From contig JAGLZA010000023.1 of the NCBI GenBank assembly GCA_023131835.1, positions 1-54,271 of the forward strand: a stretch of DNA of 54,271 nucleotides, in the 5' to 3' direction. Source of the DNA: Caldifarciminota bacterium (GTDB lineage: Bacteria; Hydrothermota; UBA3072). A model generated the notes under the pieces. That model searched no databases. It was not told where the DNA came from and saw only the letters and a list, made by a program, of their open reading frames with translations. This document shows positions 32,164-41,254 of this stretch, one piece after another (position 1 is the stretch's first letter; each line of letters opens with the position of its first letter). A program made the translations under genes and the position numbers.

Positions 32164-32715
32164 TTGATTTTACGTGATCCAAAAACAGGGATAGGACAAT
32201 CAGTTACCAAAGGCGGCATGGCTGTAAGCAAGGCTATATGTCAGTCAATAACTGAACACTCCAACCAACACGAAGAAGAATCTTACAGCGCGGTAATTTC
32301 TGTGACACCTACCGGGGCCGGAGACTGCTTTTTCTATATTACTAACGATAGCGACATAGAGGCAGTGGTTACGTCCTTGAAATTACAATCGGCGGCGGCA
32401 GAGACTATACAGGTCAAAATCAGAGACACCGGAACTGTAGGCGGTACTCATGCTGAATTGACGCCGGTAAACCGGAATGCCGGTAGTGGAAAAATAGCAG
32501 ACGTTACTTGTGAAAGCGGCGTTGACATCACTGGTCTTTCAGGTGGAGACATCGTGGATGAGCTTGTAGCTGGTGCTGATATGTATAGATGGAAATGGCA
32601 AAGCGGCTTGATAATCCCTAAAAATCGCACGGTTTCCCTGTATGCAGTAACAGGAGCCATAGCGATTAAAGCCACTCTCGGTTTCTGTTTTCTATGTTCT
32701 TGCCTGGAGCCATAA
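32164..32715 (+). CDS. Putative virion protein (183 aa)
   Basis: Starts at TTG after GGAGG. A beta-rich protein with repeating Thr/Gly/Asp strands (AVISVTPTGAGDCFFYITND; DITGLSGGDIVDELVAGADM). It is paired with the next gene, which has a similar strand pattern. Likely head-associated. Confidence 0.45.
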   Translation: MILRDPKTGIGQSVTKGGMAVSKAICQSITEHSNQHEEESYSAVISVTPTGAGDCFFYITNDSDIEAVVTSLKLQSAAAETIQVKIRDTGTVGGTHAELTPVNRNAGSGKIADVTCESGVDITGLSGGDIVDELVAGADMYRWKWQSGLIIPKNRTVSLYAVTGAIAIKATLGFCFLCSCLEP

Positions 32716-33186
32716 ATGTCAATTAAGGTTTTTTTAGCTAATCCTCAAGATAACCAGACACTTGATTGTAGACCTGGTTTTACAGGGGTCTGTACTCTTG
32801 TTGCAGAAAGCCTTGCACGGCTAAATGCTAGATGGCGATCTGGTATTAATGATGCGGCAGAGACTATTGATGTTGTATCTCCAGATACCAATGGATCAAT
32901 ATTTATTACTGATTTAATACTGACATCATCCAGAAAGGTAGCCAATTCAACAATTATCTTGCAGTTCTATGATGGCACAAACACTGAAAAGATCATGGAA
33001 ATCGAAGGGGAAACTGCCCCAGTTGAATTTTCTCATGCTTTTGCAGGTGGTCTCCCCGGGTGGGAAAATGCTGCTTTGCAAGTCATTACTGATCAGGCGG
33101 CTATGTATGTAGTAACTTTGGTAAGCTATATTATGGTTTCCGAAGATTTAACAAAAACCTATTCAAGGTGGAGCGCGGATCGATGA
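32716..33186 (+). CDS. Putative virion protein (156 aa)
   Basis: MSIKVFLANPQDNQTLDCRP and IIDLILTSSRK-type strands, with a NSTIILQFYDG central strand. It resembles the preceding protein in predicted fold. Its stop overlaps the next ATG (ATGA). Confidence 0.45.
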   Translation: MSIKVFLANPQDNQTLDCRPGFTGVCTLVAESLARLNARWRSGINDAAETIDVVSPDTNGSIFITDLILTSSRKVANSTIILQFYDGTNTEKIMEIEGETAPVEFSHAFAGGLPGWENAALQVITDQAAMYVVTLVSYIMVSEDLTKTYSRWSADR

Positions 33187-33542
33187 AATTAATTGATGTA
33201 AAATTACCCAAAAAGACTAAAGCGGAACTGAAATCAGACTGCCAGCCTATTGGATATGGGGATGAAGACCGTTGGCCGTATGGTTTACGAATTAGCTTTG
33301 AAAAAGAACAAATTGCCAAAATGCCGGAAGTGGGCAAGCTGAAGGTGGGCGATAGGGTGAGCGTATCCGGAATGGGCAAGGTGACTTTGGTCAGGATGTC
33401 GGAACGACGTGGCGGTGAGGATGAGCATAATGTTGAGATCCAGATTGAGCGAGTTGCTGTTTCTTCAAGCTCAAGCAAGAAGCTCGGCGAGATGAATATG
33501 ACTGAGTACAACCGGGCCCGGAATGAGGGGCAGGGGAAATAA
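33183..33542 (+). CDS. Putative capsid-staple-like protein (119 aa)
   Basis: Contains YGLRISFEKEQIAKMPEVGK and VGDRVSVSGMGKVTLVRMSE, the layout of small phage head proteins described as capsid staples, with a helical C-terminus. It lies between portal and coat genes. The family name is tentative. Confidence 0.45.
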   Translation: MKLIDVKLPKKTKAELKSDCQPIGYGDEDRWPYGLRISFEKEQIAKMPEVGKLKVGDRVSVSGMGKVTLVRMSERRGGEDEHNVEIQIERVAVSSSSSKKLGEMNMTEYNRARNEGQGK

Positions 33543-34145
<603 letters not shown>

Positions 34146-34149
34146 AAAA

Positions 34150-35058
34150 ATGGCAAAAGAACAACAGCCAGCAGAGCCCTTGGAAAGTGTTTCGCAGGAA
34201 ATTGCCGGAGTAATAGATACGGGAGCGGATTCGTTTACCGTTGACAATACTCCTACGCCTGTAGAAGGGAAAACAGGAGATTCGCTTGCGGAAGAGAAGC
34301 CAGGGGAAGAGCCGGAAGAAAAACCAGGAGAAACATCTACGGAGACACCGGGAGAGAAACCAGTAAGCGACGAAGACCTCCCGAAGGGGGTCCAGAAACG
34401 GCTTGCTACTGTCACTCGCAAAAGACGTGACGCTGAACGTACAGCAGCAACTCTTCAGGCACAGAATCAAGAACTTTTTGCCAGAATTGAAGCCCTTGAG
34501 CATCCGGAAAGAGAATCTGGAGAAGCGCCACAAGTTGATGATTTTGACACTGAAGAGGAATACTTGGAGGCTGTAAGTGATTATAAGGCAGATCAAAAGA
34601 TTGCCGAACGTGAAGCGAATCAAGAAGCTAATCAAGCGGAAGAGATCAGGAAAGGACAGGAAGCAGAGGCCGCGGCGCGTCAAGATGCATTGAGGAAAAA
34701 TTTACAAAAAGGTGTTGAGAAATTCAAAGATTTTGAAGACGTGATTGAGGATTTGAATATAACCGGGGATATGATTAATATTCTTGAGACCCTTCCCAAT
34801 ATTCCCGAGGTAGCTTATACGTTAGGTAGTAATCCGGATACGGTAGAGGAACTTGTTGGCCTACCCTATCTTCAGGCAGCTTACAGAATGAAAGAGATTT
34901 CTGACGGGTTGTCGAAAAAGAAAAAAACCAAAGCCCCGAATCCAATTACTCCAGTGAGTACTACAGGGGGAATGGTAAAAAGCCTTGAGCAAATGACGCA
35001 GGCCGAGTACAACGCTCATATGAACGCCCGTGACAAGGAAAGGCGAGGATTAATCTAA
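34150..35058 (+). CDS. Scaffolding protein
   Basis: A 302-residue acidic protein immediately upstream of the coat gene. The N-terminus is Glu/Pro-rich (EEKPGEEPEEKPGETSTETP); the middle is a long coiled coil (VTRKRRDAERTAATLQAQNQ); the end is basic (KKKKTKAPN), a likely coat-binding tip. This is the usual scaffold layout in P22-like heads. Confidence 0.7.
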   Translation: MAKEQQPAEPLESVSQEIAGVIDTGADSFTVDNTPTPVEGKTGDSLAEEKPGEEPEEKPGETSTETPGEKPVSDEDLPKGVQKRLATVTRKRRDAERTAATLQAQNQELFARIEALEHPERESGEAPQVDDFDTEEEYLEAVSDYKADQKIAEREANQEANQAEEIRKGQEAEAAARQDALRKNLQKGVEKFKDFEDVIEDLNITGDMINILETLPNIPEVAYTLGSNPDTVEELVGLPYLQAAYRMKEISDGLSKKKKTKAPNPITPVSTTGGMVKSLEQMTQAEYNAHMNARDKERRGLI

Positions 35059-35065
35059 GATTTTG

Positions 35066-35127
35066 AATGTGGGAAATAGGCAGGGCTCGCCGATAAGTTG
35101 ATTACCTCAATCAATTTTTCCCACATT
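35066..35127 (+). other. Large-loop stem before HNH-AP2 nuclease 1
   Basis: AATGTGGGAAA (35066-35076) and TTTCCCACATT (35117-35127) form a perfect 11-bp stem around a 40-nt loop with an inner TTGATT/AATCAA hairpin. No T-run follows. It lies 27 nt before the nuclease ATG. Confidence 0.6.
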
Positions 35128-35154
35128 AGTTTTGAGGGCCATACTGGAGGTGGT

Positions 35155-35628
35155 ATGAAGGAAATACCTTTAACACAAGGAAAAGTAGCGATTGTTGATG
35201 ATGAGGTTTATATAGATATAGGCCATTTTAAATGGCAGTTGCGAAAAGGCAAAAATACCTATTATGTGTTTCGGCATTCGCCCATAGTTAATGGTGAACG
35301 ACATACAATTTATATGCATTGGGAAGTGATTGGAAAGCCACCAAAAGGATTTGTAAATGATCACAGAGACGGCAACGGTTTGAACAACTTGAGAGAAAAT
35401 TTACGGCATGTAACAATACGACAAAATGGGCAAAACCTTAAACATGGTAAAAGATATTCTCAATATCCAGGAGTCTCTTGGCATGCAAGGGACAAAAAAT
35501 GGGTAGCAATGATTAGAATCAATGGGCCACAAAAATGGCTCGGAACTTTTGATACAGAACTTGAAGCTTTTGAGGCTTATCGTCAAGCTGTTAATGAAAT
35601 TGGCGAGACAGTAATAAATACTAAGTAA
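35155..35628 (+). CDS. HNH homing endonuclease with AP2 domain, 1
   Basis: The start MKEIPLTQGKVAIVDDE follows CTGGAGG; the longer frame passes through the stem upstream. A classic HNH core is visible: NDHRDGNGLNNLRENLRHVT with the catalytic-type His, then an AP2 DNA-binding domain (YPGVSWHARDKKWVAMIRIN, LGTFDTELEAFEAY). It is inserted between scaffold and coat genes. Confidence 0.85.
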   Translation: MKEIPLTQGKVAIVDDEVYIDIGHFKWQLRKGKNTYYVFRHSPIVNGERHTIYMHWEVIGKPPKGFVNDHRDGNGLNNLRENLRHVTIRQNGQNLKHGKRYSQYPGVSWHARDKKWVAMIRINGPQKWLGTFDTELEAFEAYRQAVNEIGETVINTK

Positions 35629-35654
35629 AACACGCGATAATTCGCGGCTACAGC

Positions 35655-35760
35655 ATTACTCCTTATATCCGGGAGTTTTCATTTCAAAGGGTAGCAGTCT
35701 AAAACCTGAAATCGAAAACTTTTGACGTTTGCCATTAGGCAGACACGAATAAGGAGTAAT
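35655..35760 (+). promoter_or_regulatory. Stem sequestering the coat-gene ribosome site
   Basis: ATTACTCCTTAT (35655-35666) and ATAAGGAGTAAT (35749-35760) form a perfect 12-bp stem with an 82-nt loop. The 3' arm is the AAGGAG ribosome site of the major coat gene, whose ATG is 3 nt beyond. A CGCG-ATAATT-CGCG hairpin sits just upstream. Confidence 0.7.
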
Positions 35761-35763
35761 ACA

Positions 35764-36957
35764 ATGAGCTTTGCATCTAATGTTCTCGTTTCAAGCACTA
35801 TCATAGCTAAAGAATCTCTCCGGCAGTTGGAGAATAATTTAGGTATGTCCAAAATGTGCTATCGCGACTGGGAAAACAAATTCGGCAAGGACGGTGATAC
35901 TCTCGGTATCCGGAAGCCGAACCAATTCAGGGCCACCAAAGCCAGGGCTAGAACTAACAGCACTCTCGCTGAAAGCAACATAACCTTAACGGTTGCCACT
36001 CAAGCGCACGTTTCTTTCGAGTGGTCAACCAAAGAAATGACTGATACGATTGATCGTATCAGTGAGCGATACATCAAGCCCGCCATGTCCGCCCTGGCTA
36101 ATACCATGGACGTGGACATATACGACCTGCACGACAATATTTACAACCAGGTCGGCACTCCCGGTACAGCTCCTTCAGATTATGATGTTTATGCGGATGC
36201 TAGGCGCCGGCTGAATGAAGAAGCTATTCCCCTGGAAAATCGTTTCGTCTGCCTCAACCCAAAGGGTGAAGCTGAGACCATGAAGGGCCTCAAGGGCCTC
36301 TTCAACGAAAAGATGATCAACGATATTATCGCTAAGGGCGCCTTGGGGTCACTGGCCGGATTTGATACTTACATGGCTCAGAACGTCCAGACCCATACTA
36401 CAGGGGCTTTCACTACCAGTTCAACGCCTTTGGTCGATGGGGCTTCCCAGACCGGAGATACCTTACTAAGTAAGGGCTGGAATTCCGGCGCGGCTACCCT
36501 GAAAAAGGGTGATGTTTTTACCGTGGCTGGTGTGTATGCAGTCAATCCAAAGACAGGGGCCTCTACTGCTGAGTTGAGGCAGTTTGTTGTAACCGCTGAC
36601 ATTACTGCTTCTGGTACAGCGATTGATATTCCGATTTCTCCGAGTATTGTTACTTCGGGAGCTTACCAGACCGTTACAGTTTCGCCAGGCAATGATGCCG
36701 TCATAACCATGGTTGGAACCGAATCAACTGGATATCCGATCAACATAGCCTTCCACAAGGAGGCTTTCACTTTGGCGGTCAGGCCACTTGAGATTCCAGG
36801 AAGCTGCGTGTACGGCGCGAGGGAATCTTACAACGGGCTATCCGTAAGGGTTATCAAAGCTTACGATGTCGATGAAGACAAAGAAGTTTTGAGATTCGAC
36901 ATCTTGTACGGCGCGCTCTGCCAAAGGCCCGAGATGAGCTGTAGAATAATTGGCTAG
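35764..36957 (+). CDS. Major capsid protein (P22 coat-like)
   Basis: The start MSFASNVLVSSTIIAKESLR follows AAGGAG. A 397-residue coat of the P22 gp5 family: NNLGMSKMCYRDWENKFGKD, GDTLGIRKPNQFRA, YIKPAMSALANTMDVDIYD and a C-terminal LSVRVIKAYDVDEDKEVLRFDI. An Ig-like inserted segment (AVNPKTGAS...) lies in the middle, as in P22. It forms the capsid shell. Confidence 0.9.
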   Translation: MSFASNVLVSSTIIAKESLRQLENNLGMSKMCYRDWENKFGKDGDTLGIRKPNQFRATKARARTNSTLAESNITLTVATQAHVSFEWSTKEMTDTIDRISERYIKPAMSALANTMDVDIYDLHDNIYNQVGTPGTAPSDYDVYADARRRLNEEAIPLENRFVCLNPKGEAETMKGLKGLFNEKMINDIIAKGALGSLAGFDTYMAQNVQTHTTGAFTTSSTPLVDGASQTGDTLLSKGWNSGAATLKKGDVFTVAGVYAVNPKTGASTAELRQFVVTADITASGTAIDIPISPSIVTSGAYQTVTVSPGNDAVITMVGTESTGYPINIAFHKEAFTLAVRPLEIPGSCVYGARESYNGLSVRVIKAYDVDEDKEVLRFDILYGALCQRPEMSCRIIG

Positions 36958-36978
36958 TTTAATGGACAATAAATAAAT

Positions 36979-37015
36979 GGACCCGGGCAGTTGCCATGCC
37001 TGCCTGCCCGGGTCC
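36979..37015 (+). terminator. Terminator-like hairpin after the coat gene
   Basis: GGACCCGGGCAG and CTGCCCGGGTCC form a perfect 12-bp GC-rich stem with a 13-nt loop. GGATTTTTAG follows, so termination would be partial. It may raise coat mRNA stability relative to downstream genes. Confidence 0.65.
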
Positions 37016-37038
37016 GGATTTTTAGAGAGGTAAGCAAA

Positions 37039-38034
37039 ATGTCTATAAATGATAGATTCGCAACTTTGGATCTAAACGATATTACTGTTACTGCGGCACA
37101 GCTAAATACAGCCGGCGGTGGTGCTGCGGGGGGCGCAGCCGGAGTGGCCACTGCTTCCAAGGCTACAGTTTTGGATGCCAACAAGGCTATCGATGAGGTA
37201 AATACAGCCAAACTGAGTATTGGGGCATCTGGCAGTGAAGCAGAGGTTACAGCGACTCCAGCAGAACTCAATCTTATCGATGGTTCGATTGCAGGGACTG
37301 CCGTAGCCTCAAAAGCGGCTGTCTTGGATGCCAATAAGGCCCTGGATGAGATCAATACTGCAAAACTTAGTATCGGTGCTACTGGCTCTGAGACAGAAGT
37401 CACAGCTACTGGGGCAGAGTTAAACCTTATCGATGGTTCTACGGCTGGAACGGTTGTGGCTTCCAAAGCCTTAGTGGTTGATGCCAACAAGGCTCTGGAT
37501 GAGGTAAATACAGCCAAGTTAAGCATCGGGGCCACAGGATCAGAGGTTGAAGTCACAGCAACCCCCGCGGAAATCAACCGAATTAACGATAAGTCAGCCA
37601 GCGTAGTAACTGGTGGCGGATCCACGCTGACCATAACTGAAGTCTTGCATGGAGACCGTATAATCGTTATCGGGAAAACGGACGGTGAAATAGTAATCTT
37701 GCCCGCAGCTACCGGCACGGGCAGTAAGTACACCTTCATTATCGGAGTTGCAGCCTCATCAAATGCCAATATTATCAAAGTAGCTAATGCAACGGACGTT
37801 TTCGACGGCAGCCAAGCAGTCGGGCGGGATGCCGACGCCGAAGGTGCAACCGGTTATGTGTGGGGGGCTGAAACTGGCGATGACACTCTTACCATGAGCG
37901 GAACTGCTACTGGTGGCAAGGTAGGAGACCGGATAGAGGTCATTGACTACAAGGCCGGCTTCTTTTCAGTAATAGCTCACCTGAATCAAAGTGGTGGATC
38001 TGAAGTAACGCCATTTAGTGCTACCGTAGCATAG
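37039..38034 (+). CDS. Repeat-containing head fibre/decoration-like protein
   Basis: The start MSINDRFATLDLNDITVTAA follows GAGAGG. About three near-identical 51-residue repeats (ASKA.VLDANKALDEVNTAKL ... ELNLIDGS) fill residues ~35-185, then a beta-rich C-terminal domain. ELNLIDG repeats are common in phage head fibres and decoration proteins. The DNA repeat unit is 153 bp and may expand or contract. Confidence 0.6.
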   Translation: MSINDRFATLDLNDITVTAAQLNTAGGGAAGGAAGVATASKATVLDANKAIDEVNTAKLSIGASGSEAEVTATPAELNLIDGSIAGTAVASKAAVLDANKALDEINTAKLSIGATGSETEVTATGAELNLIDGSTAGTVVASKALVVDANKALDEVNTAKLSIGATGSEVEVTATPAEINRINDKSASVVTGGGSTLTITEVLHGDRIIVIGKTDGEIVILPAATGTGSKYTFIIGVAASSNANIIKVANATDVFDGSQAVGRDADAEGATGYVWGAETGDDTLTMSGTATGGKVGDRIEVIDYKAGFFSVIAHLNQSGGSEVTPFSATVA

Positions 38035-38041
38035 GAACGAT

Positions 38042-38092
38042 ATGGGAATAGGATAACTCCGAGGGCCGGTAAGTCCTGCCGGCCACTCCCAT
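38042..38092 (+). other. Large-loop stem in structural operon
   Basis: ATGGGA (38042-38047) and TCCCAT (38087-38092) close a 39-nt loop that contains a GGCCGG/CCGGCC inner hairpin (38064-38084). Same size class as the elements near nuclease genes. Lies 34 nt before the next ATG. Confidence 0.45.
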
Positions 38093-38126
38093 TTATTAAT
38101 ATGGACAATAGAGAGGCCTTGAAACG

Positions 38127-38543
38127 ATGGAGCTTAAAACTTACCCTAAGTACCTTTATCACAGAGATCACGACGAGCCCGTTAGGGTTGATTCCAAGGC
38201 TGAGCAAACAGATAAAGAAAACCTAGGCTGGACCACTATGCGCCTTTTCAAGGAATACCCAAAGTGGATAGGTGATAAACTTGTCCAATCGAAGGCTGAG
38301 GAAGAGCGGCTGCTTGCCGAGAGCGAATCACTTCTTGACGTAACGCTGGATGCCATAGAGCAAGGTCCGGCAAATGTCGAAGAGACTCCTTCTCCGATTG
38401 ATAGTCTGTTTGCCGAAGGAGGCGTATCTGCGACCTCGCAAGACTTTGACCCTGGAGTAGTAAAGGAAGTTCAGGTCGAGGGACAAGATACAGCGGTGAT
38501 CGAGAAACTAAAGAAAAATGTTGGACGGCCCAAAAAGAAATAA
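38127..38543 (+). CDS. Hypothetical late protein (138 aa)
   Basis: MELKTYPKYLYHRDHDEPVR, a short folded N-terminus, then an acidic, low-complexity part and a basic end (KKNVGRPKKK). It sits between the fibre-like protein and gp4-like gene. Function unknown. Confidence 0.55.
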   Translation: MELKTYPKYLYHRDHDEPVRVDSKAEQTDKENLGWTTMRLFKEYPKWIGDKLVQSKAEEERLLAESESLLDVTLDAIEQGPANVEETPSPIDSLFAEGGVSATSQDFDPGVVKEVQVEGQDTAVIEKLKKNVGRPKKK

Positions 38544-38557
38544 TGGAGTAAAGTCCA

Positions 38558-39256
38558 ATGACCGGCACCGAAGTTATAGTAGCGGCATTCCAGGAGCTTG
38601 GCATAATTGTGTCGGGCGGGACTCCAAGCGACAACGATTTAACTTGGGGTCTTGGTAAGCTCAATCGTATGCTCAAGTCCTGGTCCGCCGATGGATTGAA
38701 TCTTCACTATCGTGTTGAGGAATTTTTTTCCCTTGTATCCGGTACGACTTCTTACACGATTGGTTCAGGTGCGAATTTTGACACGGTTCGTCCAAAGGTA
38801 ATAGAACAAGCCTTCATTCGGGACAGTGGCCACGATTACCCTGTTGGCATTCGTCCTGCTGCTGAATATTGGACCCTCCGCGAAAAAACTACTGAAGATC
38901 GGCCACTCAAACTGTACTACGATCCTACGTATCCCAATGGCACCATTTACCTGTATTACACGCCCAATAGTGTCTATTCCCTTCATATCGTAAGCCAAAA
39001 ACCACTGCTGACTTATGTTAGTGCGGGAACAGAAATCATACTTCCTGGGGAGTATGAGGATTGTCTGGTTCTCAATCTGGCAATTCGTTTTGCAAGCAGG
39101 TATGGAAAAGTTGTTTCCGGGGAGTTGCGGCTTGATGCTCAAAAGGCCCTTAGCGGCGTAAGGGGTTTGAATCTAAGTGGTCAAATGCAAGGTATCGAAC
39201 TTGGTATTCCTGGGGGGCGGCAGGGGTCGATCTATAACATAGATTCAGACTATTAA
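38558..39256 (+). CDS. P22 gp4-like head completion/tail accessory protein
   Basis: A 232-residue protein of the gp4 family: TGTEVIVAAFQELGIIVSGG, LGKLNRMLKSWSADGLNLHY, and a middle beta region with YPVGIRPAAEYWTLREK. The C-terminal helix LNLAIRFASRYGK fits the family. It plugs the portal after packaging and links it to the tail. Confidence 0.8.
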   Translation: MTGTEVIVAAFQELGIIVSGGTPSDNDLTWGLGKLNRMLKSWSADGLNLHYRVEEFFSLVSGTTSYTIGSGANFDTVRPKVIEQAFIRDSGHDYPVGIRPAAEYWTLREKTTEDRPLKLYYDPTYPNGTIYLYYTPNSVYSLHIVSQKPLLTYVSAGTEIILPGEYEDCLVLNLAIRFASRYGKVVSGELRLDAQKALSGVRGLNLSGQMQGIELGIPGGRQGSIYNIDSDY

Positions 39257-39268
39257 GGAGGTAACAGA

Positions 39269-39451
39269 ATGCCCCTGAAATCTGGGAAAAGTAAGAAGGT
39301 TTTGACGTACAATATCCGGGAGATGATGCGATCCGAAAGTTTTGCTCAGGATAAAAGTCCTGCGAAGAAAAGAGCGATGGCGACAGCAGCCGCATATTCT
39401 TCTGCAAGAAAGGCTGGAGGCAAATTTTCCAAGAAAAGAAAAAAGAGATGA
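39269..39451 (+). CDS. Small basic late protein (60 aa)
   Basis: MPLKSGKSKKVLTYNIREMM, MATAAAYSSARKAGGKFSKK. Lys-rich throughout; similar small basic proteins are found in many phage tail regions. GGAGG lies upstream. Function unknown. Confidence 0.6.
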   Translation: MPLKSGKSKKVLTYNIREMMRSESFAQDKSPAKKRAMATAAAYSSARKAGGKFSKKRKKR

Positions 39452-40114
39452 TTAATGTTTATCTTTTTTGTTCCATTTTTTATAAGGTTTATAAGGTTTA
39501 TGTTGTCTAATAGATTGAAGAACGGCTTTTTCGGGAGACCATCCTGCATTAATGCGTTGGCAAATTGTTGTTTGATTTATTCCAAGTTTTTGAGCCCATT
39601 GGCAAAGATTGAGAGTAAGTTTCCCAATAGTGATAGGATGATTGGTTCTCGTATTATTGGCTTGTTCTGTTTGTGTGGCCCATGTCACATTGCCAGGGAA
39701 GTAGCCTTTGTCATTGTCAATTCTTTCAATCGTATGTTTTGGAGTTGGTCGAGGTCCGACATAATCAAAAAAAGCTTGGAAAGATTTTATCCATTTAGGA
39801 TAAACTTTAATGCCTCGTCCACCGTAATATTTATAATCTTTACTTTTAGGGTTGTTGCAACGATTCTTTATTTTACTCCATACGTTATATTCTGGTGTAT
39901 GTCTCATGCCATGAATATGATTTCCCTCTTTGCATCCACACGATTTTGTTCCTTTATTTTTTCTAAGAGAGCAACCACTTACGATAGTATATTTTCCACA
40001 TTCACAGCGGCATTTCCAGCATATTTCTCCGTTTTTATTTTTTCCTATAGGTTTAAGGGCAACAAGAAGACCAAATTTTTGTCCAGTGATATTAATGAAT
40101 TTGCCACTCGACAT
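39452..40114 (-). CDS. YGGRG-family putative homing endonuclease with zinc domain, copy 12 (antisense)
   Basis: The start MSSGKFINITGQKFGLLVAL follows GGAGG. Long form: WKCRCECGKYTIV and [51 protein letters not shown], and a different C-terminus (LCQWAQKLGINQTTICQRIN). It is the only late-region gene on the - strand and would be transcribed against the tail operon. Confidence 0.65.
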   Translation of the reverse strand: MSSGKFINITGQKFGLLVALKPIGKNKNGEICWKCRCECGKYTIVSGCSLRKNKGTKSCGCKEGNHIHGMRHTPEYNVWSKIKNRCNNPKSKDYKYYGGRGIKVYPKWIKSFQAFFDYVGPRPTPKHTIERIDNDKGYFPGNVTWATQTEQANNTRTNHPITIGKLTLNLCQWAQKLGINQTTICQRINAGWSPEKAVLQSIRQHKPYKPYKKWNKKDKH

Positions 40115-40120
40115 TACGAT

Positions 40121-40138
40121 AACCTCCAAGCTAAGGTT
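40121..40138 (-). promoter_or_regulatory. Ribosome-site hairpin of nuclease copy 12
   Basis: On the - strand AACCT-TAGCTTGG-AGGTT forms a 5-bp stem, with GGAGG across loop and 3' arm, 6 nt before the ATG. It mirrors the layout at 15195. A CAAGCA/TGCTTG stem (40140-40174) lies just upstream. Confidence 0.5.
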
Positions 40139-40199
40139 GCAAGCATTTTAGGAATGCGGCAGGCCGGGTGCTTGAGTCCTGGCTTTTCGGGGGCTACCC

Positions 40200-40215
40200 T
40201 ATCCGCAAAAGGATA
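40200..40215 (+). promoter_or_regulatory. Ribosome-site hairpin before 40227 gene
   Basis: TATCC-GCAAAA-GGATA: the AAAGGA ribosome site of the gene at 40227 lies in the loop and 3' arm. Confidence 0.4.
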
Positions 40216-40226
40216 ATACTAAATCC

Positions 40227-40616
40227 ATGGAAGAAATCAATAAAAATGTAGTATCAAAAGAAGAAAGGGAAGGCATTATTCTTGAGGCTGTGGAACGTGT
40301 CCTACTTATTACACCCGAGGTCATTGGAAATCTTATAACAGACCACGTGGCCATGGCTAAAATCAACGCAGATTTCTACAAAAACCACCCGGAATTTCGA
40401 AATCATAAAGAGTCCGTGGCCTCAGTTGTCGAGAAAATCAACGGGGAAAATCCGCTTTTGAACCATAAAGATCTTCTTGGCAAAGCAATTCCTGAGATCC
40501 AGGAAAGAATAAAAACTGTAGGGTCTTTGGATATGACCAATGTTTCATCGAGCCCGAACCGGGCCTATGAGTCTTTATCTGTCCCGAAAATTGACAATCC
40601 GCACGGGGAACTATAA
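40227..40616 (+). CDS. Hypothetical late protein (129 aa)
   Basis: MEEINKNVVSKEEREGIILE, mainly helical with NADFYKNHPEFRNHKESVAS. Its stop overlaps the next start (TAATG). Similar helical proteins accompany gp10-like genes. Function unknown. Confidence 0.55.
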   Translation: MEEINKNVVSKEEREGIILEAVERVLLITPEVIGNLITDHVAMAKINADFYKNHPEFRNHKESVASVVEKINGENPLLNHKDLLGKAIPEIQERIKTVGSLDMTNVSSSPNRAYESLSVPKIDNPHGEL

Positions 40617-41158
40617 TGGCGTTCTCTATAACGATTGACACCAGCAAACTTTCAAAAGGCCTTCGTCCTTCAAAGCGAATGCCAAGGAACAGCGGTTTTC
40701 TTGTCGAGTGTAAGGGTGCGGTTGGCCGAGACGGTGTTCTCCAGACCCTTGAAGAACTCACCAGGATAGCCACGGTCACTATTACCGACGTGTTTCCATA
40801 TCCTCAGATTTTTGTATTTACAAATTTGATCATAGTTTGCTCAAGCACCAAAATATATGAACTGGTCGGCGGCTCCTTGGTTGAAAAATTGACGGTGACA
40901 GCGGGAAGTACATGGACCGCCGTAGATTTTTTCGACTATGTGTATATGTCCAATGGAGCAGTGGCTGTAATCCGTAATGCAGGGAGCAAGACGTACAGTA
41001 TTACTACGGATCAACCAAAAGCTATGGCAATATGCAATTTTCAGGGTCAAGTATTGATAGGAGCATCAGACATAGAGGGAACTTATCCCGGGGCGTCCTT
41101 AACTATAAAAGCTGATTCCATTGATCTGGTTGTATCACAACATGGCGGATATGCTTAA
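40616..41158 (+). CDS. gp10-like tail protein, N-terminal half
   Basis: A 180-residue protein matching the first part of gp10-like tail stabilisation proteins: KGLRPSKRMPRNSGFLVECK, GAVGRDGVLQTLEELT, FVFTNLIIVC and AICNFQGQVLIGASD. It stops at ADSIDLVVSQHGGYA where the family normally continues. The missing half seems to be at 44110-45405. A nuclease gene begins right after it. Confidence 0.6.
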   Translation: MAFSITIDTSKLSKGLRPSKRMPRNSGFLVECKGAVGRDGVLQTLEELTRIATVTITDVFPYPQIFVFTNLIIVCSSTKIYELVGGSLVEKLTVTAGSTWTAVDFFDYVYMSNGAVAVIRNAGSKTYSITTDQPKAMAICNFQGQVLIGASDIEGTYPGASLTIKADSIDLVVSQHGGYA

Positions 41159-41170
41159 TGAATACAAAAT

Positions 41171-41223
41171 TTGATGGATAGGGTCATTCCCGAAAAGTCG
41201 GTACCTGACCGACCTTCCATCAA
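41171..41223 (+). other. Large-loop stem before HNH-AP2 nuclease 2
   Basis: TTGATGGA (41171-41178) and TCCATCAA (41216-41223) form a perfect 8-bp stem with a 37-nt loop containing an inner GGTCA/TGACC helix. Confidence 0.55.
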
Positions 41224-41235
41224 TAATTTTCAGGG

Positions 41236-41254
41236 GATATCGGCAGGAGATATC
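41236..41254 (+). promoter_or_regulatory. Ribosome-site hairpin of HNH-AP2 nuclease 2
   Basis: GATATC-GGCAGGA-GATATC: a perfect 6-bp stem with the AGGAG ribosome site in and at the edge of the loop, directly abutting the ATG at 41255. Confidence 0.6.
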
